Positions 54,230-64,000 of a stretch of DNA of 64,000 nucleotides are shown in pieces. Each line of letters opens with the position of its first letter. Position 1 is the stretch's first letter. A model generated the notes under the pieces. It was not told the DNA's origin, made no database searches, and worked only from the letters and a program-made list of their open reading frames with translations. A program made the position numbers and the translations under genes. The DNA is from Vibrio salilacus (GTDB lineage Bacteria > Pseudomonadota > Gammaproteobacteria > Enterobacterales > Vibrionaceae), in assembly GCF_002811245.1 (NCBI RefSeq), contig NZ_NIVQ01000011.1, positions 1 to 64,000 of the forward strand. The letters are read 5' to 3'.

Positions 54230-55699
54230 TTACATCATCACAACGTCAAATTGCTCTTGGATGTACAAAGGCTCTGCTTGGATTTTAACTTGCTTACCAA
54301 TAAACACCTCCAACTCAGCCAGTGCATGTGACTCATCGCCCTGCAAAGCATCGACCACGGCAGGAGCAGCGTAAACAACAAATTTATCAGCATCATAAGC
54401 ACGATTAACGCGAGTAACTTCACGTAAAATTTCATAACAGACAGATTCAACCGTTTTGACACTACCACGACCTTCACACGTAGGGCAGCTCGAACACAGA
54501 ACATGTTCAATGCTTTCTCGAGTGCGTTTACGTGTCATTTCGACCAGCCCCAACTGAGTGAAACCGTTAATATTAGTTTTGACTCGGTCTTTATCTAGCG
54601 CCGTTGCCAACGACATCAATACTCGATTGCGGTGTTCATCTGAGATCATATCAATAAAGTCGATAATGATGATCCCGCCAAGATTACGCAGTCGCAGTTG
54701 ACGAGCGATGGCCTGAGTTGCTTCGATATTGGTATTAAAGATAGTCTCTTCGAGGTTGCGACGCCCGACAAACGCACCTGTATTGATGTCGACGGTGGTC
54801 ATGGCTTCGGTTTGATCGATGATCAAATAGCCGCCCGATTTGAGCTCAACTTTGCGATCAAGAGAACGTTGGATCTCGTTTTCGGTGTCATACATATCGA
54901 AGATCGGTTTATCACCCTCGTAAAGCTCAAGCTTGTCAGTCAGCTCAGGAACGTACTCACAAGTAAACTCTTTGAGGTTTTCAAACTCTTGGCGTGAATC
55001 AACTAAGATCTTGTTTAATTCGGTGCCAACAAAATCACGCAAAATTCGCTGTGACAAACCAAGTTCACCATATAAGGCAGAGCGGGTTTTGTACTTGCTG
55101 CGACGTTCATTGACTTTTAACCATAAACGCTTAAGGAATGCGGCATCTTGAGCAAGCTCTTTATTGTCAGCGCCTTCTGCAGCGGTGCGAATAATAAATC
55201 CACCATTTTCATCACAATACTGGCCGACCACTTTTTTCAAGCGGTTGCGCTCACCTTCACTTTCGATGCGCTGAGAGACCCCAACATGACTTGCTCCGGG
55301 CATAAACACCAAATAACGTGAAGGCAAGGTGATATCAGTGGTTAACCGGGCACCTTTGGTGCCGAGTGGGTCTTTAACCACTTGCACCACGATATCTTGT
55401 CCTTGACGAACTAGTTCTGAAATATCACGGACTTGAAACTGCTGCTTTTCGTTCTCCGCGACACATTCAGTATGTGGGACAATATCGGAAGCATGTAGAA
55501 AAGCGGCTTTTTCTAAACCGATATCAACAAAAGCCGCCTGCATCCCCGGCAGCACTCGACTGACTTTACCTTTATAGATATTTCCAACAATACCTCGCTT
55601 TGCTTCACGTTCGACATGGATTTCTTGAAGGACTCCCCCTTCAATCATGGCCACACGAGTTTCACTTGGGGTCACATTGATCAACAACTCTGCACTCAT
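54230..55699 (-). CDS. rng: Ribonuclease G
   Basis: Endoribonuclease of the RNase E/G family, used in 16S rRNA 5' maturation and mRNA decay. 489 residues, identical in length to E. coli. S1 domain with REAKRGIVGNIYKGKVSRVLPGMQAAFVDIGLEKAAFLHASDI near 32-75; catalytic Mg2+ aspartates in TTVDINTGAFVG and GGIIIIDFIDM; zinc-link cysteines CSSCPTC (about 408-414). The RNase E-type C-terminal scaffold is absent. Follows maf by 19 nt. Confidence 0.97.
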   Translation of the reverse strand: MSAELLINVTPSETRVAMIEGGVLQEIHVEREAKRGIVGNIYKGKVSRVLPGMQAAFVDIGLEKAAFLHASDIVPHTECVAENEKQQFQVRDISELVRQGQDIVVQVVKDPLGTKGARLTTDITLPSRYLVFMPGASHVGVSQRIESEGERNRLKKVVGQYCDENGGFIIRTAAEGADNKELAQDAAFLKRLWLKVNERRSKYKTRSALYGELGLSQRILRDFVGTELNKILVDSRQEFENLKEFTCEYVPELTDKLELYEGDKPIFDMYDTENEIQRSLDRKVELKSGGYLIIDQTEAMTTVDINTGAFVGRRNLEETIFNTNIEATQAIARQLRLRNLGGIIIIDFIDMISDEHRNRVLMSLATALDKDRVKTNINGFTQLGLVEMTRKRTRESIEHVLCSSCPTCEGRGSVKTVESVCYEILREVTRVNRAYDADKFVVYAAPAVVDALQGDESHALAELEVFIGKQVKIQAEPLYIQEQFDVVMM

Positions 55700-55718
55700 G
55701 AGCGCACCTCAAAAATAA

Positions 55719-56279
55719 TTATAAGAATTTGTGCAAGAGCTGGTCAGTTTCATAGAGAGGCAAGCCGACGACGGCGTAATAACTACCTTCAATCCGAGTG
55801 ACAAATCGTCCACCGAGACCTTGAATTCCATAACTACCAGCTTTATCGCATGGCTCACCCGTTTGCCAATATTGTTCTATTTCTTGTTCTGACAAGGGTT
55901 TAAACCATACGTCTGTGGTCACAACCACAGTCTCTTGAATCTCTTTAGTCATGACAGTCACGGCTGTCATCACTTGATGTGCTCGATCTGAAAGCATCAT
56001 CAGCATCTGTTTAGCATGCGCTAAATCATCCGGCTTTTCCAATACCTTCTCATCGCAAACGACAATCGTATCAGAGCCAATCACTACCGAGTCTGGCTGC
56101 TGCTTCACCGCCGCTCTTGCTTTGTCTTGCGATAATCGCGCCACGTAGTTGTAAGCACCTTCACCAGATTGGCGCTGCTCCTCAACATCCGTTTTGATGA
56201 CATCAAACTGATAGCCGAGTTGAGTCAGTAACGCTTTACGGCGCGGCGAGGCCGAAGCCAGAATCAGTGTTTGCTTCAT
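55719..56279 (-). CDS. Maf-family nucleotide pyrophosphatase (YhdE type)
   Basis: 186 residues. Hydrolyses dTTP/UTP and modified pyrimidine nucleotides to monophosphates; the family is also implicated in septum inhibition. Motifs: N-terminal LILASASPRRKALLTQLGY, SVVIGSDTIVVCDEKVLEKP and GEPCDKAGSYGIQGLGGRFVTRIEGSYYAVVGLPLYET. Located between mreD and rng, as in E. coli yhdE. Confidence 0.95.
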   Translation of the reverse strand: MKQTLILASASPRRKALLTQLGYQFDVIKTDVEEQRQSGEGAYNYVARLSQDKARAAVKQQPDSVVIGSDTIVVCDEKVLEKPDDLAHAKQMLMMLSDRAHQVMTAVTVMTKEIQETVVVTTDVWFKPLSEQEIEQYWQTGEPCDKAGSYGIQGLGGRFVTRIEGSYYAVVGLPLYETDQLLHKFL

Positions 56280-56282
56280 TAT

Positions 56283-56771
56283 CTATCTAATATGCCAATG
56301 GCGTCGCACTCGACGCATCAATAAGAACATCCACGGCCACAAAATGCAGTTAATTAGACCGCTCCATAACGAGACTGGATTAAATGTGACATCTTGAATC
56401 AGGTATTCGCCAAAGAAGATCAAAACATCCAATATTACCGATATCGTGCCAATAACAATCGCTTGCTGCCACAAGGCCACATTGCGTAAGACGAGAAAAT
56501 TGAGCGCGACCAGATAAATGACAACCGACATCATCATGCCGCGAATACCTAGCGTTGAACCAAGTAGCAAATCCCACAATAAGCCCAACACCAAGGCTGA
56601 ACCAACATTCACCCGATGCGGCAGAGCCAGCACCCAGTAACAAGTCACCAGTAGCAACCATGACGGACGCAGTAAGTCCAACATGCCTGGCCATGGAATG
56701 GTTTGCAGTGTCAGAGCAATCAAAAACGAGCCAGCAATGACAAGTTTACCTTTTAGTACACTATTTGCCAT
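56283..56771 (-). CDS. mreD: Rod shape-determining protein MreD
   Basis: 162-residue integral membrane protein with about five hydrophobic helices (about 10-30, 35-48, 55-70, 75-95, 105-130) and a basic C-terminus (LMRRVRRHWHIR). It belongs to the elongasome with MreB and MreC. It lies 5 nt after mreC and 3 nt before maf. Confidence 0.93.
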   Translation of the reverse strand: MANSVLKGKLVIAGSFLIALTLQTIPWPGMLDLLRPSWLLLVTCYWVLALPHRVNVGSALVLGLLWDLLLGSTLGIRGMMMSVVIYLVALNFLVLRNVALWQQAIVIGTISVILDVLIFFGEYLIQDVTFNPVSLWSGLINCILWPWMFLLMRRVRRHWHIR

Positions 56772-56776
56772 TGCAG

Positions 56777-57646
56777 TTACTCCTCAAGATTCTCAGGCAA
56801 TACTTGTTGAATTTTCTCCTGACGAGAATCATTTGGCCAGATCAATAGCAGGTAACGCAGACGTTCAAAGTCGACCACAGGTTCGGCCTCAATCATGGCA
56901 AATTCGCGTGCCGTATCTCGCTCAACTTTCGCCACATGTGCCACCGGAAAACCTTCAGGGTAGATACCGCCTAAGCCCGAAGTGACTAATAGATCGCCTT
57001 CTTCGATATCGAGACTCATCGGAATATGGTCAAGATTAATACGATCGCTTTTTCCAGTGCCTGACGCAATCACTCGAATGTCGTTACGAATCACTTGTAC
57101 TGGGATCGCACTCAAGCTATCGGTGAGTAACAGTACACGGCTATTGTGCGCCGAAACAAAGGTCACTTGACCAACAATGCCTTTCTCATTCGCCACAGGT
57201 TGGCCAATGTAAACACCATCAATCATACCTTTATCGATAACAACTTGGTGACGATAAGGTGAGGTATCTACCGCCATTACTTCCGTCACGACCTTGCGCT
57301 CATCGCGAATAAACGATGAACCCAATAACTTACGCAGTCTTTGGTTCTCTTCACGGTACTGATCAAGCAATAGCAGATCGTTTTTAAGGCGCAAAACTTC
57401 ACGCTTTAGCACCCGAGTGCTTTCCATATAGTCTTGGCGTACGTTAAAGCGCTCGTAAGCACCATCAAACATGACCCGCGGAACATCGGCTAAGTACTGA
57501 ATCGGCGCAACTAGGCTATTGAGTAAATAACGCACTTGAGCAAATGTACCTAAACGACTATCAGCCAGCATAAAGCTGGCTGATAGAATAATGGCAAAAA
57601 ATAGGCGTAACTGAAGTGAAGGTCCCCGGCCAAAAATAGGCTTCAT
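56777..57646 (-). CDS. mreC: Rod shape-determining protein MreC
   Basis: 289 residues, bitopic: N-terminal basic segment, a membrane helix about 10-28, a coiled coil about 65-105 (VLKREVLRLKNDLLLLDQYREENQRLRKLLG), then the periplasmic beta domain with FIRDERKVVTEVMAVDTSPYRHQVVIDKG, GLGGIYPEGFPVAHV and a short tail. It links MreB to PBP2/RodA. Shorter than E. coli MreC because the C-terminal extension is missing, which is usual in vibrios. Confidence 0.94.
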   Translation of the reverse strand: MKPIFGRGPSLQLRLFFAIILSASFMLADSRLGTFAQVRYLLNSLVAPIQYLADVPRVMFDGAYERFNVRQDYMESTRVLKREVLRLKNDLLLLDQYREENQRLRKLLGSSFIRDERKVVTEVMAVDTSPYRHQVVIDKGMIDGVYIGQPVANEKGIVGQVTFVSAHNSRVLLLTDSLSAIPVQVIRNDIRVIASGTGKSDRINLDHIPMSLDIEEGDLLVTSGLGGIYPEGFPVAHVAKVERDTAREFAMIEAEPVVDFERLRYLLLIWPNDSRQEKIQQVLPENLEE

Positions 57647-57698
57647 AAACTATGAGATCCTTATCTTACTGCTCTTGGCTTTCACCAAGAGAATTCGA

Positions 57699-58823
<1,125 letters not shown>

Positions 58824-58911
58824 GATCACCAAACATGGGCTAAAACACGCAATTTCTAACCTTAGGCTAACTTAATGATTGAAATTGGCTTTTATTCGCG
58901 AGCACAACGCA

Positions 58912-61900
58912 CTATGGTGCACTGTTTTCACGCCACCAAATAACGCGGTCGCTACCTCGGTACAATCCAAATTGTACTCGGCCCTCTTCGGTATTATCGT
59001 TGTCAAGATCACCATCATCATCTTTGTCTTCTCGTAGCCAAGGAACACCTTGAGTGCTCATATTATAGGTGGTGGTGATGCTACCATTGTTACCCGCTCC
59101 TGGCGGGCTAAATTCTATCCAAGACTCGCCTCTACTTATTATCGAAGAGGTTAGATTAGCATTAACTTCTGGTTGAGTAGGATTGCCTGAAACCACGACT
59201 GTATAGTCATCCGAGGTGAGTTCAAAGCTGCTAATGCTCCCTAAGTTAGTGCATGAATCATCGATATTGGTTTCGAAGCTAGCATCTTTATATTGCTGTA
59301 TTGCTAATTTTTGCCTTAGCGTTGTTAAGTCAGAACCATAGGTATCATGGATAACTAAACGCCCCCAGCGAAGTTGCATGCTTGCGTCTACATTATCAAA
59401 GCTAATGCCTTGACAGTCGCTCTCTTGATCTGAATCAGCCGTTTTGAAGCAAACGCCATCTGAGTCTTTGAGATCATTTTTGTCCAAAACAAGTTGGAAA
59501 CTAGCCGTAAACGGATTAATTGGCGTAGCTGGTTTGTCGTAGACCATCACTTCGTTGTTTAGTGCAATAGCACTCGAATTTGACTGTACTCTTACAACTG
59601 TGGGAGCGGGATTACTCGTCGTATCTAAACTTATGTTTACACCATTGGCATCAAGATAGTTTCTATTTCCCCAATCATTGTTATAACGCCACCAGTCGTC
59701 GATAAGATAGTTACTAATGTCAGAACCATCGACTGTTTTGGGATTGAGCGCTAATTGTGGCTCATCTGAGTAGCCAAATGGCTGACCAATATAGTTAAAA
59801 CTGCCACAAAAGGCTTCTAACTTAGGCTCTTTATCTTGTACCTTCGACACCGCTAAATAAGCAGGGATAAAGCGACCGATATTGCCACTAACACCCAAAG
59901 CAATCTCTCTATTAGTACTTCCATAGAATGGAGCTTGAGGCTCCGCGGTGAAATCAAATACCCCAACCTCAGAAACCGACTGTGTGACACTATTAGTACC
60001 ATTCAAAATCGGAGCATGGTTGTAAGAGGTTGCAGTGATGCTTCCTTCGCTTCCTGTTGACGGCTCAACCAAACTATGGCTGATGGTAATCCCACTATGT
60101 TTGTAGTTGGGCGTCACGTCATCTTCTTGATTGTAAGCCGTCACCTTAAGCGTAAACTCTTCCCCTGCTTTGGCAAAGACATCACAATTAGTATCCGCAC
60201 TACTGCAGGATCCGGTTCCACTATCCGAATTTTCAGCTGTAACTGTCAGGTATTTAGGAAAACTGACGAAATTAGCACTTCCGGTTAGCGCTAGCTCTTG
60301 TTCATCACCGGTACCGATGAATGTTGCATTAAGCTGTACATGCCCTGCATCATCATAATTGAGTTCAACAGATGCTTGACCTGTGCTATCAAAATCTAAG
60401 CTAAAATTTGTCGCAGAAGGTTCATCGTCACCGATATCTTGCTCTGTGCCAGAGGCATTAATAGACACCTTAGGAGTACCGATTAACTCTGCACCCGCAG
60501 GATCGATGTACTGACTCCAAAGATCAACGCTTTTGGTCTGATTAGCAAACCTCGCGACACACTGATCGGCACTGCTGCCCTGCTGGACAGCTTTGATTGT
60601 CGCAGTAACCGCTTCCGCTGCATACTTATCTGGGACATCAACTAAAAAGCCACTTTCCGTAAACAAAACATCACAATTGTCTGCACTCCAGTTGCCATTA
60701 CCCGTCGAGCACAAGTTTTCAGAGAAAGGCCGTGCCGTCGGTGTCGAGCCCGACACATCTAGCGTTACGATTCCCGGTTGGTTTTTACGAATAAAAAATG
60801 TCCCTGAACCACCAGAAAATGTCTTAACGTTGCCACCGACCCAGCCCCCACCGCCCGTTATGGAGGCGGGAGAGAGTGTCGCTGTCACTGTTCCGGTATA
60901 TTGTTCGCTACATGTTGCATTCATACACGCTGTGATCACAACCTCTTCTTGACTACAAGTTGGCTCTTGCCCTGAATGCGCAATACGAAAATGATCAACC
61001 TGCTCCCCGACGTCACGAGACTTCAAGGCACAAACCTTAAAGTTTTCAATCTCATGGTTATTAACTGATCCACCCGTTGAGCCTGCAAGAGAAAGTAAGA
61101 ACTCTTCGGGTGTCGCACCTTGATTAGGATTCGATAACACATTAAACCAATCGATAACTGTCTGCATATTGCCATTCACCAGACGATCCACACGAACATA
61201 AACCGCGTTATTATTTCGTGAATCGATGGTGATGAAATAGCGATGACCAGGACCTGGCCCCGGGAAAGAACAGCCCCACCATTGACAAGTACGACGTACA
61301 TCCAGCTTGGGGTTCAAATTAGCGGCAGTTCCTACTAGATAGCGGTAACTTGCGGCTTCAGAGCCTCGAATAGCAACGGCTTGGCGACGAAAACCAGGCC
61401 CTCCGACTCTTCCCTCTGTTGGGTTGGAGTAATTTCCCCATTCATCCAAACCAACTCCAAGCCAACCTCCAGCAAACCCCGGCTTAATTGGGTTGGAACT
61501 TGTGGTAGGTGCATACCCTAAAGAGCCGCCAAAACCACCTGTTCTGGGAATAATCTCGGCATCCGAAAAAATCACCGACACCCCATCTGCACCATTACCG
61601 GTTAAATTCGCCCACGCATAGTAATCAAACTCAACAGTAACTAAGTTGCCAGCCGCCGGAAAAATTCGTTGATAAGTCACAGCGGTCGCTTGGTTTCCAA
61701 TAGCCTCGGTAAGACGCAAGCGGTCACTAACTATTCTCGGTGTAAAGTTACCAGTACTGGTAAAAGGTACCCAGCTTTGCCCCAGACTTGAGCGATTAAA
61801 ATCATCGCTAAAGCAAGTATAGCCTTGTTGTTCAAATTGATTAATACGACTCGAACCCGACATAGTTAATTGCTTTGCGGTCACTCGGCCATTTAATACT

Positions 61901-62625
61901 GAATTATTATTTAAGGTCAGTTGATCTGCAGCATAAATATATCCATTTACAATACTTTGATTATTCAATGAGATACTACCATAAGCGACAATCGTCAAAT
62001 TGCCCGTAGATGTTGCATTGAGTTGACTGCCAGAGATTTCGGTATTACCTAAAATAAAAATCCGTACATCACCATCAATGACCAATTGACTATTTTGGAC
62101 GAAATTTGCTGACTCAAACCAATAATCTCCACTGGTTAAAATTGCTTTGGCATTTTGATTTAGTTGAAAATTTTTGATTCGATATCCATTATTGTTTGGC
62201 AAAAATGTCAGTTCACATCCACTGGTTAAATTAACTTGATTGAGCGTATTTATTGACGTGGATTGAGTGGTTGAACATCCAATATTTTCATTCGAATTCC
62301 AATTGGGGAAAGAATTTGGCCCCGTAAGAGACAAAGACGGTGTTGATAAACTCCCCGTGACCACACATTGCTGACCATCACAACCATTACTAGGTAATCC
62401 AGCCCCAAGGTTAGAAGAACAAAACGCTAATGCCTGACCACCTGTTCCCGTTATTTTGGCTGAGTTATTTTGTGTAAATTGCGGATTGGGCGCATCACTG
62501 CAACTACCATGACCTTGAGCTACGCTCGGGAAATAAATGGTTTGATCGATATTCTGAAACGACCAAGCGCAAGCAGGCAGCAGTACCAAACACCCCACGA
62601 GCGTTTTAACTAACGATCTATTCAC
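58912..62625 (-). CDS. mshQ: MSHA pilus-associated protein MshQ
   Basis: 1237 residues with a signal peptide (MNRSLVKTLVGCLVLLPACAWS), an N-terminal repetitive polar region rich in Asn/Ser with beta-solenoid character (about 130-265), a lectin/LamG-like domain about 275-540 (CFSDDFNRSSLGQSWVPF ... VEFDYYAWANLTGNGADGVSVIFSD, WLGVGLDEWGNYSNP), and a large C-terminal DUF6701-type region with many Cys residues. It is the last gene of the mannose-sensitive haemagglutinin pilus locus, upstream of mreB as in V. cholerae, and its start overlaps mshP by 8 bp. Possibly a surface adhesin/tip component. Confidence 0.9.
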   Translation of the reverse strand: MNRSLVKTLVGCLVLLPACAWSFQNIDQTIYFPSVAQGHGSCSDAPNPQFTQNNSAKITGTGGQALAFCSSNLGAGLPSNGCDGQQCVVTGSLSTPSLSLTGPNSFPNWNSNENIGCSTTQSTSINTLNQVNLTSGCELTFLPNNNGYRIKNFQLNQNAKAILTSGDYWFESANFVQNSQLVIDGDVRIFILGNTEISGSQLNATSTGNLTIVAYGSISLNNQSIVNGYIYAADQLTLNNNSVLNGRVTAKQLTMSGSSRINQFEQQGYTCFSDDFNRSSLGQSWVPFTSTGNFTPRIVSDRLRLTEAIGNQATAVTYQRIFPAAGNLVTVEFDYYAWANLTGNGADGVSVIFSDAEIIPRTGGFGGSLGYAPTTSSNPIKPGFAGGWLGVGLDEWGNYSNPTEGRVGGPGFRRQAVAIRGSEAASYRYLVGTAANLNPKLDVRRTCQWWGCSFPGPGPGHRYFITIDSRNNNAVYVRVDRLVNGNMQTVIDWFNVLSNPNQGATPEEFLLSLAGSTGGSVNNHEIENFKVCALKSRDVGEQVDHFRIAHSGQEPTCSQEEVVITACMNATCSEQYTGTVTATLSPASITGGGGWVGGNVKTFSGGSGTFFIRKNQPGIVTLDVSGSTPTARPFSENLCSTGNGNWSADNCDVLFTESGFLVDVPDKYAAEAVTATIKAVQQGSSADQCVARFANQTKSVDLWSQYIDPAGAELIGTPKVSINASGTEQDIGDDEPSATNFSLDFDSTGQASVELNYDDAGHVQLNATFIGTGDEQELALTGSANFVSFPKYLTVTAENSDSGTGSCSSADTNCDVFAKAGEEFTLKVTAYNQEDDVTPNYKHSGITISHSLVEPSTGSEGSITATSYNHAPILNGTNSVTQSVSEVGVFDFTAEPQAPFYGSTNREIALGVSGNIGRFIPAYLAVSKVQDKEPKLEAFCGSFNYIGQPFGYSDEPQLALNPKTVDGSDISNYLIDDWWRYNNDWGNRNYLDANGVNISLDTTSNPAPTVVRVQSNSSAIALNNEVMVYDKPATPINPFTASFQLVLDKNDLKDSDGVCFKTADSDQESDCQGISFDNVDASMQLRWGRLVIHDTYGSDLTTLRQKLAIQQYKDASFETNIDDSCTNLGSISSFELTSDDYTVVVSGNPTQPEVNANLTSSIISRGESWIEFSPPGAGNNGSITTTYNMSTQGVPWLREDKDDDGDLDNDNTEEGRVQFGLYRGSDRVIWWRENSAP

Positions 62626-63046
62626 TTTTCACCCCCACTTCAATAACTCGCTGCAACGTCCAATCGCCAGCTTGACAACGCCCGGTTGACGTCAGTTGAT
62701 GAACAGTACGGCCATCATCCATATCGCCCACTGAGTTACATTCAACTTGTGCGCTACATTGCGCTAATCCTTCACCTTCAAACGTGAGTGATTGTACAGA
62801 ATTAGTATGGCAACTGCCGTCGGTTGTCGTTTGATAAAAACGACTCAGTTCAACGTTGATCGCCGAACGCGCCGCCATTTCGGCGCGAGTGCCTATCACC
62901 ATCGATACCAACTGTTGGCTATTGCGCTGTTGATTGCGGTTAGCGACCGAGGCAACAAAGCCGACCACCACAATGATAAAGATGACCAACACTAAGCCGC
63001 TGCCTTGCTGTTTACGGCGTGTTGTAGATAAGCGCATCATGGTCAA
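62618..63046 (-). CDS. mshP: MSHA biogenesis protein MshP
   Basis: 142-residue pilin-like protein with a basic N-terminus (LSTTRRKQQGSG) and a hydrophobic helix LVLVIFIIVVVGFVASVA about 17-35, then a small periplasmic domain with paired Cys (CHTNS, CSAQVEC, CQAG). A canonical G/FTLxE prepilin cleavage motif is replaced by QGSGLVLVIF, as in PilX-like minor pseudopilins. It overlaps mshO by 35 bp. Confidence 0.85.
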   Translation of the reverse strand: MTMMRLSTTRRKQQGSGLVLVIFIIVVVGFVASVANRNQQRNSQQLVSMVIGTRAEMAARSAINVELSRFYQTTTDGSCHTNSVQSLTFEGEGLAQCSAQVECNSVGDMDDGRTVHQLTSTGRCQAGDWTLQRVIEVGVKSE

Positions 63047-63785
63047 ACCTCACCTCTTCACCGCGGTCGGAAAATGTCAGTTCAATTTTCACTAAGCCAT
63101 TGCGTTGTAGCTCTGGCTGTGTGACGTGAAAATTGGCTTGGCTAATGTTTTCAGCCATCAATACTGGAGTGCCAAGCTGTTCAGGGCTGAGCGCACTGCG
63201 ATTAAGCGCGTAATCCGCATAACGATAAATCCGACTGTTCTGATAACAAAAAGCCACTGGCGTGCGATAAAAATAAACTCGCTTAGCTGGCGATTGAATC
63301 TCAAACCCCGTCGGTTGCGTCAAGACTACATCGACCATGCTTGTGTTGTTGGGTGATGTAAAATCCACATCCGCGTTTACTTGCGCTGTTTGTCCGCTGG
63401 CACTTGGCGTTTGACGTAGCGAAGCGGCGTTGGTTGGAAACACGACCAGACGATCGCCATTGAGTACCTTTTTGTCGATCGGTAACAACCGTACCGCAGC
63501 CGAAGGCGATTGCACGGTTGGCAGCTCACTGTAGATCGCGCTGTCAGTGATCGGTAAAAACTCAATGCAACCATTTTCCACCATCACGCTGTTTGGCACC
63601 GCTTCACGCAATTCTCGGCTCAGCCGCTCAGTAACAAAGCGCCCTTGTTGGATCAAAGCTTCACGGGCGGTGGTATCAACATAAATACCCATACTTTGGC
63701 GGATCACAGAGCCTAAAAATAGCCCGACCACCGACAACAGAATAATCGTAATCACCATTTCCATTAAGGTAAAACCACGCGCCAT
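63012..63785 (-). CDS. mshO: MSHA minor prepilin MshO
   Basis: 257 residues with a clear type IV prepilin leader MARG/FTLMEMVITIILLSVVGLFL (Glu5 of the mature pilin present) and a beta-rich periplasmic domain with Cys residues in ENGCIEF and VAFCYQNS. It resembles PilW/GspJ-type minor pilins. The start ATG shares one base with the TGA stop of the preceding mshD, indicating coupled translation. Confidence 0.9.
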   Translation of the reverse strand: MARGFTLMEMVITIILLSVVGLFLGSVIRQSMGIYVDTTAREALIQQGRFVTERLSRELREAVPNSVMVENGCIEFLPITDSAIYSELPTVQSPSAAVRLLPIDKKVLNGDRLVVFPTNAASLRQTPSASGQTAQVNADVDFTSPNNTSMVDVVLTQPTGFEIQSPAKRVYFYRTPVAFCYQNSRIYRYADYALNRSALSPEQLGTPVLMAENISQANFHVTQPELQRNGLVKIELTFSDRGEEVRFDHDALIYNTP

Positions 63786-64000
63786 CAGTAGTTCCCCTTA
63801 ATGGCGGCAAACGGGTAGCGATTGCCTTGTGAATCAATAATCACCACCTTGATGCGTTTATAATGGCTGAGCTGATTAGCATTAACGCCTGTAAACTGAC
63901 CGCTATTATCCTGCTCATAAAAGACATTAACGGTAACAGTAAAATTACGATAACTGCTATCAAGAGGTTGACCAAGCACGTCTTGAATCGGCCTTGGTGT
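63785..64000 (-). CDS. mshD: MSHA minor pilin MshD, C-terminal part (gene continues beyond window)
   Basis: 71 in-frame codons remain, ending YPFAAIKGNY. The sequence (NFTVTVNVFYEQD, KRIKVVIIDSQGNRYPFAAIKG) has the C-terminal beta-sheet look of a minor pilin of the GspI/PilV type. The frame stays open to the window edge. Name inferred from position upstream of mshO in the msh order. Confidence 0.75.
   Translation of the reverse strand, partial: TPRPIQDVLGQPLDSSYRNFTVTVNVFYEQDNSGQFTGVNANQLSHYKRIKVVIIDSQGNRYPFAAIKGNY

Overview
The window is a chromosomal stretch of a Vibrio species (Gammaproteobacteria, Vibrionaceae). The proteins closely resemble Vibrio/E. coli orthologues (RecA, MutS, PepA, ValS, RNase G, TldD), and the gene order tRNA-Ser / csrA / aspartokinase / alaS / recX / recA / pncC / mutS together with argR / mdh and msh / mreBCD / maf / rng / yhdP / nit / tldD is typical of the genus. 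The species cannot be fixed from the sequence alone.

Layout. 1-12 kb: housekeeping and DNA-repair genes, mostly on the minus strand: a partial tRNA-Ser, csrA, aspartokinase, alaS, recX, and recA with a LexA-boxed promoter, then pncC, mutS and lptFG. 12-24 kb: pepA, holC and valS on plus; a hydroxyacid dehydrogenase, rluA and rapA on minus; a PIN-PhoH ATPase on plus. 24-29.5 kb: an arginine/pyrimidine block with argF (perfect ARG box), a pyrL-type attenuated pyrBI operon, ridA, mdh and argR. 29.7-35.4 kb: a TAXI-type TRAP transporter with a universal stress protein, a DUF2061 membrane protein behind a Fur-like box, and a small GH2-like sugar-binding protein.

35.7-45.0 kb is the unusual part: nine signalling genes in two convergent operons set into an otherwise conserved neighbourhood. 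The plus operon encodes a PhnD-like periplasmic binding protein and a membrane histidine kinase. The minus operon encodes REC-HDOD, CheY-like, CheC-like, PAS-histidine kinase, REC-degenerate GGDEF-EAL, REC-degenerate HD-GYP and a free Hpt protein. Both operons are preceded by the same 17-nt sequence containing an RpoS-like extended -10. The set reads as a complete phosphorelay that senses a periplasmic ligand and sets cyclic-di-GMP hydrolysis, with a phosphatase and no DNA-binding output. I regard it as the best candidate for an undescribed system here. A 256-bp MITE-like element lies beside it, and an internally deleted 96-bp relative lies upstream of pncC.

45.6-64 kb: rraB, arcA (arginine deiminase; a palindrome shared with the argR promoter lies upstream), tldD, nit, yhdP, rng, maf, mreDCB, and the end of the MSHA pilus cluster (mshQ, mshP, mshO and the mshD 3' end), which runs off the window.

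All promoter, operator and terminator calls were made by eye; no database search or folding program was used.
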